Below are positions 24,048 to 34,681 of a DNA stretch of 64,000 nucleotides, piece by piece; the stretch's first letter is position 1; every line of letters begins with the position of its first letter. Source of the stretch: Serendipita indica DSM 11827. Taxonomy: Eukaryota; Basidiomycota; Agaricomycetes; Sebacinales; Serendipitaceae. Made by a program: the position numbers and the translations under genes. The notes under the pieces were generated by a model. It searched no databases and was not told the DNA's origin. It worked only from the letters and a program-made list of their open reading frames with translations. Where the stretch lies: assembly GCA_910890315.1 (NCBI GenBank), contig CAJVGD010000050.1, forward strand, positions 62,001-126,000, in the 5' to 3' direction.

Positions 24048-25120
24048 TTACTTTCTTCGGCTTGCCTTGTATTCTAGATTGAGCTTCAGTTGTGCGTTGA
24101 TCTTCTCCCATGTCATCTCGCTATTGACAAAGATTTCTGCCTGGAGGAAGTCCTCTTCGGTCTCGAATGGCCAATGCAGTGGCTTTGACTCGGTTTGTTG
24201 ATATGAAGGACGAGATTCTTCCAATGATGCAAGTGGGTGAGAGATGACATATACCCTGTAAGAGTCTAGCTCTTTAGGGAGGCTTGTAGTATATACAATG
24301 CCATCTATTGCCTCGTCGTGATCACAAACGGAATTTGGTGTATTTGGGTCATCAAATTGATTAATTTCGGGCTCAAAAGAGGGAGGAAAGTCAGGTTCAG
24401 GGTGCAAATGAGGGGATTGAATGGGTATGTCGATTGCGGCATGTTCAGGGCCTATATTGTATAACATTTCGGGATCAAGATTGCCTTCAAATGCTTTGAA
24501 ATGTCAGAAGGCAGTGATATAGTATGTAAAGAGACGCACAAATCGCTGTTCTTGAGCCCTCTTGTTCCTCTCTGTAGCCATCGTCCTCAGAGTCGCTGCC
24601 TTGGTCATACAATTCATCCTCTGAGTCTATATCCAGCCCAATCGGAATTCGTGAGTAGGGTGAGGAGATTATGGGTTGTCGAAGGCGTTCGGGTGAATGA
24701 AAGGATGAGGTTCTGGGTGGATCGAAGGGTACTCTGTACGCCGATTTGACGTGACGTTGAAAACAGATGACGCGGACATGTCGACTGAGGAGTTGATAGC
24801 ACGTTGAAGATAGATGGATTCGCGACGAACCTGTTGTGCATCCAAGGACACTGCTACCCAGACCTTACAGCCATTGACAATTCGCTGTTTGGGTTGAGAG
24901 GGTGCTGGCTCGTTGTCTTTAGAATCTGAAGAATCCATTTAGATACATTCAAGTACATACACTGTTTACGATGACAGGTCAACTCGCGAACTGCAATCGT
25001 GGCGAGTCGTTTGCCTTTGGGTGATTTGGGCTTATGATCGAGAAGCGTTTGTATAGATATTTGACACATTCCTCGTCCTTCTAACAACAGGTATAGTGTT
25101 TGGTCTAACGAACACACTGG
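24048..25120 (-). pseudogene. Possible Plavaka-type DNA transposon N-terminal fragment
   Basis: The longest open stretch (24048-24467) encodes an acidic, Pro-rich sequence ending in a block LHWPFETEEDFLQAEIF and MTWEKINAQLKL. In basidiomycetes a 'PF-x-x-x-x-DF-x-x-A-E' block followed by an amphipathic helix precedes the transposase core in Plavaka-type elements of the CACTA group; here no DDE core follows. Upstream open pieces at 24669-24938 and 24854-25117 on the same strand encode Ser/His/Pro-rich sequence and an acidic run (DSEDELYDQGSDSEDDGYRE). They may be its earlier exons. I see no terminal inverted repeats. It could instead be a host hypothetical gene; the family call rests on a weak motif only. 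Confidence 0.35.
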
Positions 25121-25428
25121 AAATTAGCCCATTCGGTGTCGTCGATCAACTGAATGAGGAACTCACTGCCACTCGCTGGCATTCTATAGAACACATCCTA
25201 TTCATGCACGCACCAAATGCCTCCTCCTCGACTCCAAATCCTTATACATGCCTTGGACCCCGTTACCCGGGTTGTTTCCTCGTTGGTCCGTACACAGTCG
25301 GCACTATTTGCCCACCAGCGTATTTGTATTCCAAAGCGCTTGTAATTTTAGGTGGTTGCTTATGTGATTCATTACACCATCTACAATCTGCATCGTAAAA
25401 GTGTTTCAGAAAGTGCTTCCCTTCCATC
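25121..25428. other. Intergenic, nothing recognised
   Basis: Roughly 300 bases between the possible transposon fragment and the 3' end of family copy A. No motif or coding resemblance was seen. Confidence 0.35.
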
Positions 25429-27216
25429 CTACTTTCGTTTACGAGAAGGCTTGTCGGTCTCAAAATCCCATTTCTTTTGGATAGCCTCCACAATGTGATC
25501 CGAATCCTGAAAATGCGTCCAGTATCAAAACAATTTTAGCAAGTAGGCTCACCATGCGGAATGTGAACCACCGTCGCGGAACTTTGTTGATAGCTAGCTC
25601 GAGCAATTCTTTGCGCCTGGCTGACCCCAGAGGTTCCCATACCGGTTCATCCGGTACCAAAAGGGCAATCAGATCACGCCTAGATATTTTCCCTGCATCA
25701 AGTTGAGTCTTTGCCAACTTCGCTGTAATGGAGACCAAACTGGCAGACTTGAGCTGTTCAAACTCTTCTGAGTTTAGGGGAAGCAATGGGCCATATTGTG
25801 CGTGTTCAAACTGGAGAAATAATATTGCCAATTGTCAAGTACAAAGAAAGGGACACACCAATGTGATATCGCCTGAGGAAATATCAAGGGTATTGCTCTG
25901 CTCAGCCCGCAGTAAAGTCTGTCCCCATGGCGCCTTTGCAGAGATGGTCAGCCATTGTATTGCACGTGGGTTCTTACACGCACATAATGGTCGACTTGTA
26001 ACAGGTGGTGAGACATGCGCTCGTGATACCCCTGCAGAGGTGATCAGCAATTTGCTTCACTTGACTCTGAAAGTGCACCTCAATGCCAAAGAAATCGAGG
26101 GGTAGGGTACCTGTGCCAAAGTACAAGGGTGAGGTCTGCCCATCGAAGAACCAGTTGTAGTAGTCCACCGGGGCAAATGCCTGGCTACCTAAGTCTAAAT
26201 CCACTCTCGCTTGGATTGATGCGCGTTGATTCAACGGAACTAAATCTGATGCTCTGGTGAGCGCATGGGAATATATCCGACTGCACGTAGATGTACGATC
26301 ACTGTAAGTGGTGAGACTGTGTCATAAGAAACAGGGATTTCACAAACATGATGGCGTTCATTGTGTTGATCATGGCTACTTTTGTATCCTCCAGAGCCGA
26401 ATGGTGAGATTCTATCTGTAGCTATACCGCTCTTAGCCAAGCTAGAGGCGAAGTGTAACGTACTTGTAGTTTGGTTTCATACCACTCTTGAAGTTTCCTC
26501 GCTAATTCACGCTGATTTTGCACACTTAGGCTTTATTCAAGTTCTTCTGGCTCTGCTCATCTCCTCTCAGTGACTGGCAAATACTTACGGATCAATGGCA
26601 TTTTCCATTCCCAGGGCCAGCGCCACTCTTTGTCAAACCACTCTTCCAGCTCGTTCTTTGATGCCAATAGCTTTGTATACTTGTCTTCAAGTGCCGTGTG
26701 TGCGTCATGAGGTGCCTGTGTTAGTTCAGAACGAACTAACAACTCCTGGATAATCCTTGAGTCGCAATTTTGGCAAATCAGGCTGTTTCACCATTGTCTC
26801 TATCACAGCACGCTCGGGTATATCTGGATTCAGATCGGAGCGAGCCTCGATTTCTACGCGCATGAGGCATGATCCTTGAGGTGACAAGGTAGGTCTCCCA
26901 CCTTGTTCAAATGCAGTGACGCGTACCTTTGAGTACTCTCTATCTCCAAACTCGGAGTGCGACTTGTGCTTTTCGACCAATTTGCGCAGACTATCGACAC
27001 TTATCTCCGTTTAATAGATGGCCCTCATATACACCATTATCGACGTACAACTCTTGCTCGAGTCTTCCTCTGGACATTCATCTGTCAGCTTCAATATGGA
27101 TCTCGATGGAACCAGGTGTACCGTTCATGCATGAGTTCGTGAGCGAGTACCAAATCGGTATCTTGAGCCTTTATTAACTCTATAGTGCTCCCAATCTCTG
27201 GCCAACGGGTATTCAT
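25429..27216 (-). CDS. Unrecognised multi-exon family, copy A (probably decayed)
   Basis: Member of a family present four times in this window; I do not recognise the product. It starts MNTRWPEIGSTIELIKAQD. A small exon with GRLEQEF, then VDSLRKLVEKHKSHSEFGDR and EIEARSDLNPDIPERA follow; these helical stretches look coiled-coil-like. Later exons hold HDAHTALEDKYTKLLASKNE, an EWYETKLQ helix, IESHHSALE, and VDYYNWFFDGQTSPLYFGTG. The C-terminal exon carries FEHAQYGPLLPLNSEEFEQL, ISRRDLIALLVPDEPVWEPL and RRKELLELAINKVPRRWFTF. A last exon gives DSDHIVEAIQKKWDFETDKP then SRKRK. In the exon matching ELEYRLSV of the other copies, the frame reads ELE followed by a TAA. The copy may therefore be a pseudogene, or spliced differently. 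About nine short introns. It is head-to-head with the F-box gene at 27440. Confidence 0.6.
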
Positions 27217-27439
27217 GGTCGCGGTACAAGTTCAACCGAGTCGTCACCCTCTTCCATGCGACCTCCTGCAAGAGCGTGAACATTGTCGCATTGCATTCTG
27301 TCACGGTGCCTCGGTCATGTATTACGGCTGGCAAACAAACCATACAATTCGTTCTCCCACCACATCCCACAAAATACGTTCTTGTCCACGGTATTTCCTC
27401 GTTCTTTTCCAGAATGTTCTTGACTTATACAGATAGAAG

Positions 27440-28798
27440 ATGGAGTATACCTCTCGTCCAGATAGGGCCTGCAGCATCGCGCGCTTGCCCACAGAGCTCC
27501 TCGTAGCCACGTTCAAGCTACAAATAGAACCCGTTGATACCAGGGTTCTCCCTTGGCTAAACCCACGAGGTCAACGACACGGTCCAGAAACCGTCGCCAG
27601 TGTTTGTCGGCGCTGGAGACAAATCGCGCTGGATATTCCATATATATGGAGCCATCTTTACATCTCGGATGCGTGGTCCACTGAAAAGCTGAAATCTTAC
27701 TGGCAACAAATGCGCATTCGCTACGCTGGATGCGCCCTCAACGTTACCGTGATCGACGTCAACGTTCCTATCATCGAAGAGGAGCTGCCCTTGAGCTTTG
27801 TCAGTACTCTAAACACCGTGACTCGCCTTGCACATCTTCGCATCGTCATGGCAGACACTAAAGCTGCTGCGTGGGTGTATACCCTGTTTCAACATCTCAC
27901 AGTGAAGCCCACGAGTTTCACCGTACAGACACCCTTTTTTCCGTGTAATCAAATGGATCAAGTGGCTTCATGTTCATCCACGGTCAGATTCTGGGGAGGC
28001 CTTCTAGTCCCCCTTGATCAAGTCTTTACCAGCTCCTGTATGAGCCAACTGACGGACCTTACGTTGGACGGAGTCGTTTCCATGATAAATTGCGCGCCTC
28101 AAACGTACCCCTTGCCACAAATGGAGGCATTACGACGCATTAGAATCAAGCAACCGCAGGAGCATGAAATGGCACCGTTCATCATCGAGGATCTATTTAG
28201 TCTACCAAAGCTCGAAGAATTACACCTCCACGCAGCGTTTAGCGACAATTGGACCATTACGGAGGGCAACCCAGCGACACCTGATGCGCCGTTGCGTAGC
28301 TTGTATATTTCACAATATTTCCCAATCAAGTTTATGTTCGAGAAATACCCTCCCGTTCTCCCCAAACTCGTATCCTTTGGCGTAGAGGAAGTTGAAAAAA
28401 ACGACCTACTCGCCTTTCTTTCCGCCAACCCTACCATCCTCAACTTTTCCTTACCTTCAAACATCAGTCTACGAGCGGCAGATTGGAAAACCACTCACTT
28501 TGACTCTCTCGACGTCCCTCAGGCCCTCAACATCTCTCCATTGCTCCGGAAGCCATTCATATTCTCCAACCTTGCCCGACTTCGACTCACATACAACCCT
28601 ATACACGCCTCCAAGTATAGCAAGCTCATAGAGAAGCGGTGTAGAGCACAAGGGCCAGGTCGTATCCCTCTACTGGTCATCGAGGTGGGCTTGGACGAGG
28701 TGACTAGTGCCCGAGATGTACTTTGTCAACAAGGTGAAGGTGAGAGGGACGTTTGGAAGAGCGAAGACGGGTTACTTTGGTACTTCTTCAATGAATGA
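27440..28798 (+). CDS. F-box protein
   Basis: Single-exon gene of 452 codons. An F-box lies near the N terminus: SIARLPTELLVATFKLQIE, then VASVCRRWRQIALDIPYIW. This helical motif binds Skp1 and would bring a substrate to an SCF ubiquitin ligase. The remainder is a leucine-rich, irregular repeat-like region (for example LTDLTLDGVVSMINC and LPKLEELHLHAAFSDNW) ending in WKSEDGLLWYFFNE. This plan is common in the very large F-box families of Agaricomycetes. The substrate is unknown. The start ATG at 27440 lies only 224 bp from the start of family copy A on the other strand, so the two likely share a promoter. It is not closely related to the other F-box genes in the window outside the F-box. Confidence 0.8.
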   Translation: MEYTSRPDRACSIARLPTELLVATFKLQIEPVDTRVLPWLNPRGQRHGPETVASVCRRWRQIALDIPYIWSHLYISDAWSTEKLKSYWQQMRIRYAGCALNVTVIDVNVPIIEEELPLSFVSTLNTVTRLAHLRIVMADTKAAAWVYTLFQHLTVKPTSFTVQTPFFPCNQMDQVASCSSTVRFWGGLLVPLDQVFTSSCMSQLTDLTLDGVVSMINCAPQTYPLPQMEALRRIRIKQPQEHEMAPFIIEDLFSLPKLEELHLHAAFSDNWTITEGNPATPDAPLRSLYISQYFPIKFMFEKYPPVLPKLVSFGVEEVEKNDLLAFLSANPTILNFSLPSNISLRAADWKTTHFDSLDVPQALNISPLLRKPFIFSNLARLRLTYNPIHASKYSKLIEKRCRAQGPGRIPLLVIEVGLDEVTSARDVLCQQGEGERDVWKSEDGLLWYFFNE

Positions 28799-29212
28799 CG
28801 CATGGAAGAGTCACGCAGCGCCCTTGAGAACAAAGGACGACAATGCGACCCGAATTCTAGGAAGAGTTTGTATACTAGTAATACTCATCTATAAAAACAA
28901 TCTGTGGCGATTTTATAGCAGAAGTCTTCAGTGTTAACATGTCCAGCCAAGCAAGATCCGAGCACCAGTGGCTCAATTATGGTGCGGAGACTGTTGCTCG
29001 CGTCTGTAGACGCTAGCGACGGTCCATGCGAGATGCTTCAATCGTATGGAATAATCCCTACGCAGAAAATTTGGGGATGGGATACCTCCTCTCGTTTGCC
29101 TAAGCTGGCAAGCGGTGAAGCAATACTTGACGCAAAGATCAAGAGACGTGTTGGAAGTTTGCCTTTGATTAGCAAACAGGTGAATGTACAATGATGGCGG
29201 AATAACAACTCT
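28799..29212. other. Intergenic between convergent F-box genes
   Basis: About 400 bases between the ends of two convergent F-box genes, presumably holding both 3' UTRs and terminators. Small open frames here have no recognisable domain. Confidence 0.4.
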
Positions 29213-30622
29213 TCATGAGTAGTCAGGCCACGATAGATAGCAAACGTCTCCCTTCCATTTCTTGACCGCGCTCTTTGCATGGCTATTGCGCATCCAGTCT
29301 GGTTCAGACCTTTGGTCCTGACCGTTTCGTGAGAGACGCAAGGAAAGAGAGGACAATGGTGGCGTGGACTTCTCCCCCTCGCAAAGTATTCGCGTCTGTA
29401 CAAGACTCTCAAACTCTTCCTCCGAGAGCGAGTAGGACGCGCAGTCGACATAGAGGTCCTCGAGTGCCTTGAAACCAGCCAACGGACCTCGATGTAGAAC
29501 TAGTTGCACGGCTCCCGCAGGAATAGACAGTCGGGTCACGCGTGGACAGGCGGCTCCAATAGCCTCACCGTTCACGGCGAGCTTGAGTTCGAGGTCGGTA
29601 ATGGTAATATGATCCACAAGGAACTTGCAAAGTATCCTCGAGTCGTTTGTTGCTACTACAAGCTTTGTGAGGTGTGGAAATCGAAGGGTGGGGAAGAGCC
29701 GACAGAGTTCTGTGAAGCCAAGATGGTCTGTAATCTCCAAGGTATGTAAAGGATATATAAAGCTTTTGTTTGGCATTCTGGACCAGTCTACCCAGTCGCT
29801 GTACACTGAACCCTCCATGACCAAGCTGGTCAAATGCGGACACGTGCGGACCAAGACACCCACAGGCAGCGACGCAGGGGTTTGTGCCTGATTTAGTCTC
29901 CGTCGTTGTGTGACTGATTTCAGGGATGAAAATTTCCGAGGAAACGAGTTCAGACCCAGAGTCGTATCCACCAGATGGAGCTCTTCCACGAGCTCAAAGT
30001 TCTTGCCGGTCATCGTGCACCTGAAAGGTGATTTCCCACTGTTCGATTCGCTGAGCCTTAGATCGGGTGGTCGTGTGTCGGGCTCAACCCCGTGGTAGAT
30101 TTCGAGGCGGCGAGGAGGCGTAGGAAGAAAGTCAATGAATAGACTCGGTATGTAGTTCACTGAGTGCTGGGAGAGATAAAAGGAGATGGTGTCCACTTTG
30201 ACGGCCTTATTGATGAAGAAAAGTTCGAAAACACTCCCAGACTCTGCCGACATCTGGCGCCAGCGATCCCGAACGACAATGTTGAGCACTAGTCCGGAAG
30301 CTCGTTTGAGCATCGTCATCACATAGGACGTGAGAACGCGGAGTGGCCAATAGAGACGATAGTCGATGGTCGTCCAAACGTCGCAGAGATTGAGCATGAT
30401 TTGTCGGAAACGAGAGCATGTTAATGATATGGACACATTGGGAACCGAGTGACCATGCATCACTCGAGTCCCATCGTCCACGCAGGCGACGCGAAAGATT
30501 TCAATCAGAATTTCGGTGGGAAGTCGATAGATGGGAGCGCTGATTGCACTCTGCTGCCCATCTTGTTGTCTGTTCATCCGAAAGAGGAGTGGGGTTGGGT
30601 CCAAGGTAAGGTGGTTGGACAA
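29213..30622 (-). CDS. F-box protein, type 1
   Basis: Uninterrupted gene of up to 469 codons; an internal ATG at 30577 (MNRQQDGQQSAISAPIY) is an equally good start. The F-box reads IYRLPTEILIEIFRVACVDD and is followed by VSISLTCSRFRQIMLNLCD and VWTTIDYRLYWPLRVLTSYV. The rest is a variable Leu-rich region containing FYLSQHSVNYIPSLFIDFLP, VEELHLVDTTLGLNS, and ITDLELKLAVNG followed by PRVTRLSIPAGAVQLVL. It ends in WKGDVCYLSWPDYS. The genes at 34682-36034 and 52719-54131 share this plan and the same C-terminal C-Y-(L/V)-S-W-P-D motif, so they form one paralogous set. Predicted role: Skp1-binding substrate adaptor; the variable C-terminal part would choose the target. Substrate unknown. Confidence 0.8.
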   Translation of the reverse strand: MSNHLTLDPTPLLFRMNRQQDGQQSAISAPIYRLPTEILIEIFRVACVDDGTRVMHGHSVPNVSISLTCSRFRQIMLNLCDVWTTIDYRLYWPLRVLTSYVMTMLKRASGLVLNIVVRDRWRQMSAESGSVFELFFINKAVKVDTISFYLSQHSVNYIPSLFIDFLPTPPRRLEIYHGVEPDTRPPDLRLSESNSGKSPFRCTMTGKNFELVEELHLVDTTLGLNSFPRKFSSLKSVTQRRRLNQAQTPASLPVGVLVRTCPHLTSLVMEGSVYSDWVDWSRMPNKSFIYPLHTLEITDHLGFTELCRLFPTLRFPHLTKLVVATNDSRILCKFLVDHITITDLELKLAVNGEAIGAACPRVTRLSIPAGAVQLVLHRGPLAGFKALEDLYVDCASYSLSEEEFESLVQTRILCEGEKSTPPLSSLSLRLSRNGQDQRSEPDWMRNSHAKSAVKKWKGDVCYLSWPDYS

Positions 30623-30834
30623 GCCGAGGAAGACAGCAAAAAGGCGCCGACAAGACGACCATCATCCCGAAGATCTGTCAATCATTCTTGAGTTCTGCCC
30701 CTGAGTAGATTTTCGACAGGGTTTGCAGACCTTCAGCCTAACCAGTTAGACGAGACCTAGATTTGCAAATAAACATCATTCACTTGGCTTTCTTTCATCA
30801 TGACCGCCCACCAGTGAAGGAAGTGCGGTTAGAA

Positions 30835-31190
30835 CTTTTATAAAGGACCAATGTACAACAACAGCGAGTATACAGCATGTTATACATAATCTGGCCACGA
30901 TAAGTAGCAAACGTCCCCTCCCATCTCTTGACCGCATCCTTTGCATAGGCACTCCGCGTCCAATCCTGTTTCGACTTTTGTTCACTCTGCGGAAGACGCA
31001 ATGATAGCGAGGATAATTATGGCGTGAGTTCATTCTGCTCGCAAAGCACTCGCATCTCCACGAGATCCTCAAACTCGTCTACGGAAAGCGAGTACGCGGT
31101 GCAGTCAGTGTGGAGATCCTTGAGTGCCTTGAAACCGGCCAAAGGACCTCGATGCAGACAGGCGTCAAAGAGTTGGCATCCGGGAAAGTC
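30835..31190 (-). pseudogene. 3' fragment of a type 1 F-box gene
   Basis: This piece corresponds to the last 90 or so codons plus about 45 bases after the stop of the intact gene at 34682-36034. By eye the two stretches (30844-31140 and 34646-34940) match at roughly 95 percent. Compared with that gene it has one C fewer in a C run near 30920, so the final residues are out of frame, and it has no F-box. It is therefore a recent, incomplete copy of a host gene. Its upstream edge runs into a piece resembling the type 2 F-box gene. Confidence 0.75.
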
Positions 31191-31237
31191 AAGCCGTCGA
31201 CGCTATTCTCCTACATTGAGAGTCCTGGAGATAGATA

Positions 31238-31663
31238 TCAATTACTCTCAATCTCGGGTGAGCTTTTAAGACAGGTCGAGTATACGGGTGACCGAAGGAA
31301 GTGCAAGTGCGCAGGACACCCCGTGGTACAGCAAGTTTCGGGAGGAGGGCTTGGAGATGCGGGAGATGTGTACTGGGATGTGGCAATCATCATCTCCGGC
31401 GGGGCGCTCCAGTCGCTGTATGGAGATGCCTGTTGGAATATTATGACCATGGACCCAGGAGAAGGTGGGAAGTGGCTCCATGGCAATGCGTGAGTGAAAT
31501 ATGGCGGGACACTAGATTCTGCAAACGGTTGTGGATCCCAAACGAACGGTCGTTGATTATTGTCATAGTTTTCTGATTCGTCCTGACTATTGGCGTGGAT
31601 CATTTCATTCATCATGGCGCGAGGTATCACAACAGCGCTAAGAGTGACAGAAGGAACGGTCAA
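31238..31663 (-). pseudogene. N-terminal fragment related to the type 2 F-box gene
   Basis: Open frame on the minus strand encoding a Pro/Ser-rich sequence with SPYSDWSAPPEMMIATSQYT followed by SPASPSPPPETC. This aligns with SPYSNWTASPASLMITTSQT then ASPVPLSHSLESPP near the start of the intact gene at 31801-33776. The similarity continues upstream through the region matching its first intron. No F-box or later part follows. It appears to be a truncated paralogue lying just downstream of the intact gene on the same strand. Confidence 0.55.
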
Positions 31664-31800
31664 ACTCTCAGAGCCACTCGGCTCTGCCCCTTATTAACAG
31701 TTGAAGCCTTTAAGATAGTGAGATATGCTAATGAATCCCAAGCTTATTATAGAAACTACGCTAAAGTTACAATACAAAAGGAGAGCATAGTGGGGAGACG

Positions 31801-33776
31801 CTAGGGACGCCATAATCCCGCGAGTTTGGATCCGAGATCCAGACTCGTGCGTTTTATTGTTCGGCGCGTGGTTATACGAGTCGTCGGATAGGTCGAAGGC
31901 CAATAAGAGAGTGAGAGATCAAAGTATCCAAGAGCGATATCTTGAAGCTGCTTTTTGGTCTCGTCACCCGTGAGCGGTATTCGTACCCCCTGTAGGTGTT
32001 CGCATAGAGTGAGATCTCTCGGCTTGTCCGTGGACGAAGGAGAGGAACGCTCATATAGGAAGCGAAGGATACTGACGAGAACCGTCTTAGGCGCTTCGAT
32101 GACCTTGATAAGCTCCGAGTTTGTAAATAATATAGTGATTGCATCCACGGTTTGGTCAGGTTGGACAGGTGACGGGAGATGAGGAGTGAGATGGACAAAG
32201 CGGACATGTGGTAATGATATGATTAGTCTATGAAGATTGGGTGCAGATAGATTTCGACTATGGGAAAGTACTGTCGCTTCCTGGCCCCACCATGTTACGA
32301 TCTCCAACGTACGGAGCGATGGAAGGTATAAAGGGGTGATCGGGGCGGTGAGTGGCCCAATAGTGAAAGCCTGAAGATTCCAGCAACCTTCAACTTCCTT
32401 GGGCTCACCCGAGGCATTTATCTGACCAACTGGCTCCCATTGTCTGCGTGATAGGTTCCAGTAAAAGCAATGCTCGAGGCGTACCTCGTACAGGAATTCG
32501 AGACTTGGAATCTTTGGGAGAAAACAGTTGTATAGACAAAGCACCCTGAGTGAGGTGCTAAACGGTTGGAATATACGTGGAAGTTGAGCGTAGTCAAATT
32601 TGAGTGCTGTAGGTGTGACCCATCCAACATTTTCTAGCTCGAGCGACTCGAGGAATCGCAGATCGAGGTGGAATATCTTGTCGAGATATAACTTGGCAAG
32701 CGCTCTTGCATCGCCATCGAGTTGGTCAATGATTTCGACAAAGCCGAGTGGCATGGCGAGGCGAAACCTCTTATACCTACAGCGCGAGAGATTTCTATGA
32801 AGCTCTGTAATCAAGAAGGCAATATCGCTGAGATGCGTCAGAAATCCTTCCGTCCTGAGTTGACGATAGAGGTCAGCACTCGTACCCAATAGCTTGGGCG
32901 TAATGAGATCTCGTTGATCTTGAATATTAATGTCTGTGATGAATTGAACTCGATCATAGTATCTGTTGATTCGCAGTATCCACGTCTCAACAACCTGCTC
33001 GTCGATGAGAGTGATATAGGCCTTGGCCCATATACTCTCTTGACGTTCTGCTATATCTTTCCACTGTCTACAGACTTGGAGTAGTGTCTCGGGGGTTGCG
33101 AATGGCGAACCACTTGCATCTCGTCGCAGGTTATCGACGTAACAGTCAAATATTCGGTTAAGAATGCTTTGGGGAAGTGTGTTAGCATCTAGCGAATAAA
33201 TAGACGAGAATGGTGCGCCTGAGTCGATTACTTTTGATTTAAAACTTCTTGCTGATGTCGAAAAGTCCGGACTATCGAAAGCAAAGTCGTCGACACCCTG
33301 CCCATTGGATGGCAGCACTGGAAGCTCGTCGATTACGCTCAAATCTATAAAAGTTTTTGATAGAGGTTTTGTAAAAGGACGAGCAAGCTGGCCGGGGCGC
33401 ATTTGCGGACTGACTTGCGGAGTGCCAAGCGTCGCACCGCGTGTAGGAGGAGATTCAAGTGAATGACTAAGAGGTACTGGTGATGCAGTTTGGGATGTGG
33501 TGATCATCAAGCTGGCGGGTGATGCGGTCCAGTTGCTGTATGGAGACGCCGTAATAGAACCTAATGGTGTGTGATATTGCGACGCCTGGGACAAATTTGT
33601 TATTAAGACATTAGCAGAGGCTGATTAATTGCTCCATGGAGAAGCGTGAGCAATATACTGACATATGGCGAGCCGCCGTATCCTACAGACAGCGACGGGA
33701 TGGGAGGAGACGATGTTGGGAAAAAACCAAAGAGCTCTGGCTCTTTTCGACGGGGGGTGGGGATGATTTGGCCCAT
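31801..33776 (-). CDS. F-box protein, type 2, with Ser/Pro-rich N terminus
   Basis: A gene of about 630 codons. I place the start at MGQIIPTPRRKEPELFGFF (33776) in a short first exon. This joins across an intron near 33554-33660 as GYGGSPY to ASQYHTPLGSITASPYS. If that splice is wrong, the start is MSQASQYHTP at 33594. The first 180 residues are a disordered Ser/Pro/Thr-rich region. The F-box follows (LDANTLPQSILNRIFDCYVD, LLQVCRQWKDIAERQESIW), then a Leu-rich variable region (LEFLYEVRLEHCFYWNLSR, LPSLRTLEIVTWWGQ, APNLHRLIISLPHVRFV). The end is SLDLGSKLAGLWRP. It differs from the type 1 genes in length and in its long leader. Predicted SCF adaptor of unknown substrate. A paralogous C-terminal piece lies at 34236-34620 and an N-terminal piece at 31238-31663. 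Confidence 0.75.
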
Positions 33777-34235
33777 CGAGGCAACGATAACACAAAGCGC
33801 ACGCAAGGCGCTCGTCAAGCTTGAGAGCCACCCATACCGCTTCTCACTTTACTGACATGTACAATAGGACATCTATCTGAGAAAATTTTGAATTCAAAAA
33901 GAATCTGGACTTCGCTTTCAGCCTGCAGTTAATTATGGGCGTCCTTAGAGGCATACTAACAACAGACCGTTAGATGGATTTGTGGACGTATCAACAAACT
34001 GTTTAGCGTACTGATGAATAAATATAGCTTAAAGTGGCATAGGGTTCGATTAATTTATATATAATTCAAGACAGAAGGATGTTTCATTCCTATTGAAGAA
34101 TGTAGGCAGGTTCAAGTTATGACTTGCTGTACAACACAGCTTTATCGAGACGAGACATTCAACTGAATCCCATCGAATTTGCATAAAAACTGTCGATTAT
34201 CCTACAATATCAGAGGGAAGAAAGACAAAGGTAAA
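33777..34235. other. AT-rich intergenic region
   Basis: About 460 bases upstream of the type 2 F-box gene. It is more AT-rich than its surroundings around 33880-34200 and has no coding resemblance. It probably contains the promoter of the type 2 gene. Confidence 0.4.
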
Positions 34236-34636
34236 CTAAGGTCGCCATAATGCTACCAGCATGGACCCAAAATGCAGGCCCGTCTCTACTATATTTCGTC
34301 GTCTGGATCTACGACCCTTCGGATACGTCAAAGACCAATAAGAAAGGGCGAGATTAAAGTACTCTAGACCAATATCTTGGAGCTGTTCGTGAGTCTCTTC
34401 ACCCGTGAGTGAGACTAGTAGCCTCTTCGGGTGCTCGTACAATGTAAGATGTCTTGGTTTGTCGGCGGATAGACAAAGAGGCAGCCGCTCATATAAGAAG
34501 CGGAGGATACCGATGAGAACTGGTCTCGGCGCTTCGATGACCTTGATTTTCTTTGCATTTGCGAAGAATGCGGCGATTGTATCCACGGTTGAGTCGGGTT
34601 GGCTAGGCGGCAAGCGTTGAGTGAGAGTCGGTTGAA
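34236..34636 (-). pseudogene. 3' fragment of a type 2 F-box paralogue
   Basis: The open frame aligns with the last 125 residues of the intact gene at 31801-33776. Shared blocks include DSTVDTIAAFFANAKKIKVI, ILIG/ILVS variants before LRFLYER, DKPRHLTLYEH, the LTGEETHEQLQDIGLEYFNL helix, and the same C-terminal LWRP ending. No F-box is present. It begins where the 3' flank of the type 1 gene at 34682 ends, so the join marks a rearrangement. I estimate amino-acid identity to the intact paralogue at around half, so it is older than the type 1 fragment duplication. Confidence 0.7.
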
Positions 34637-34681
34637 CCTTGACAAGGAACCAATGTACAACAACAGCGAGTATACAGCATG

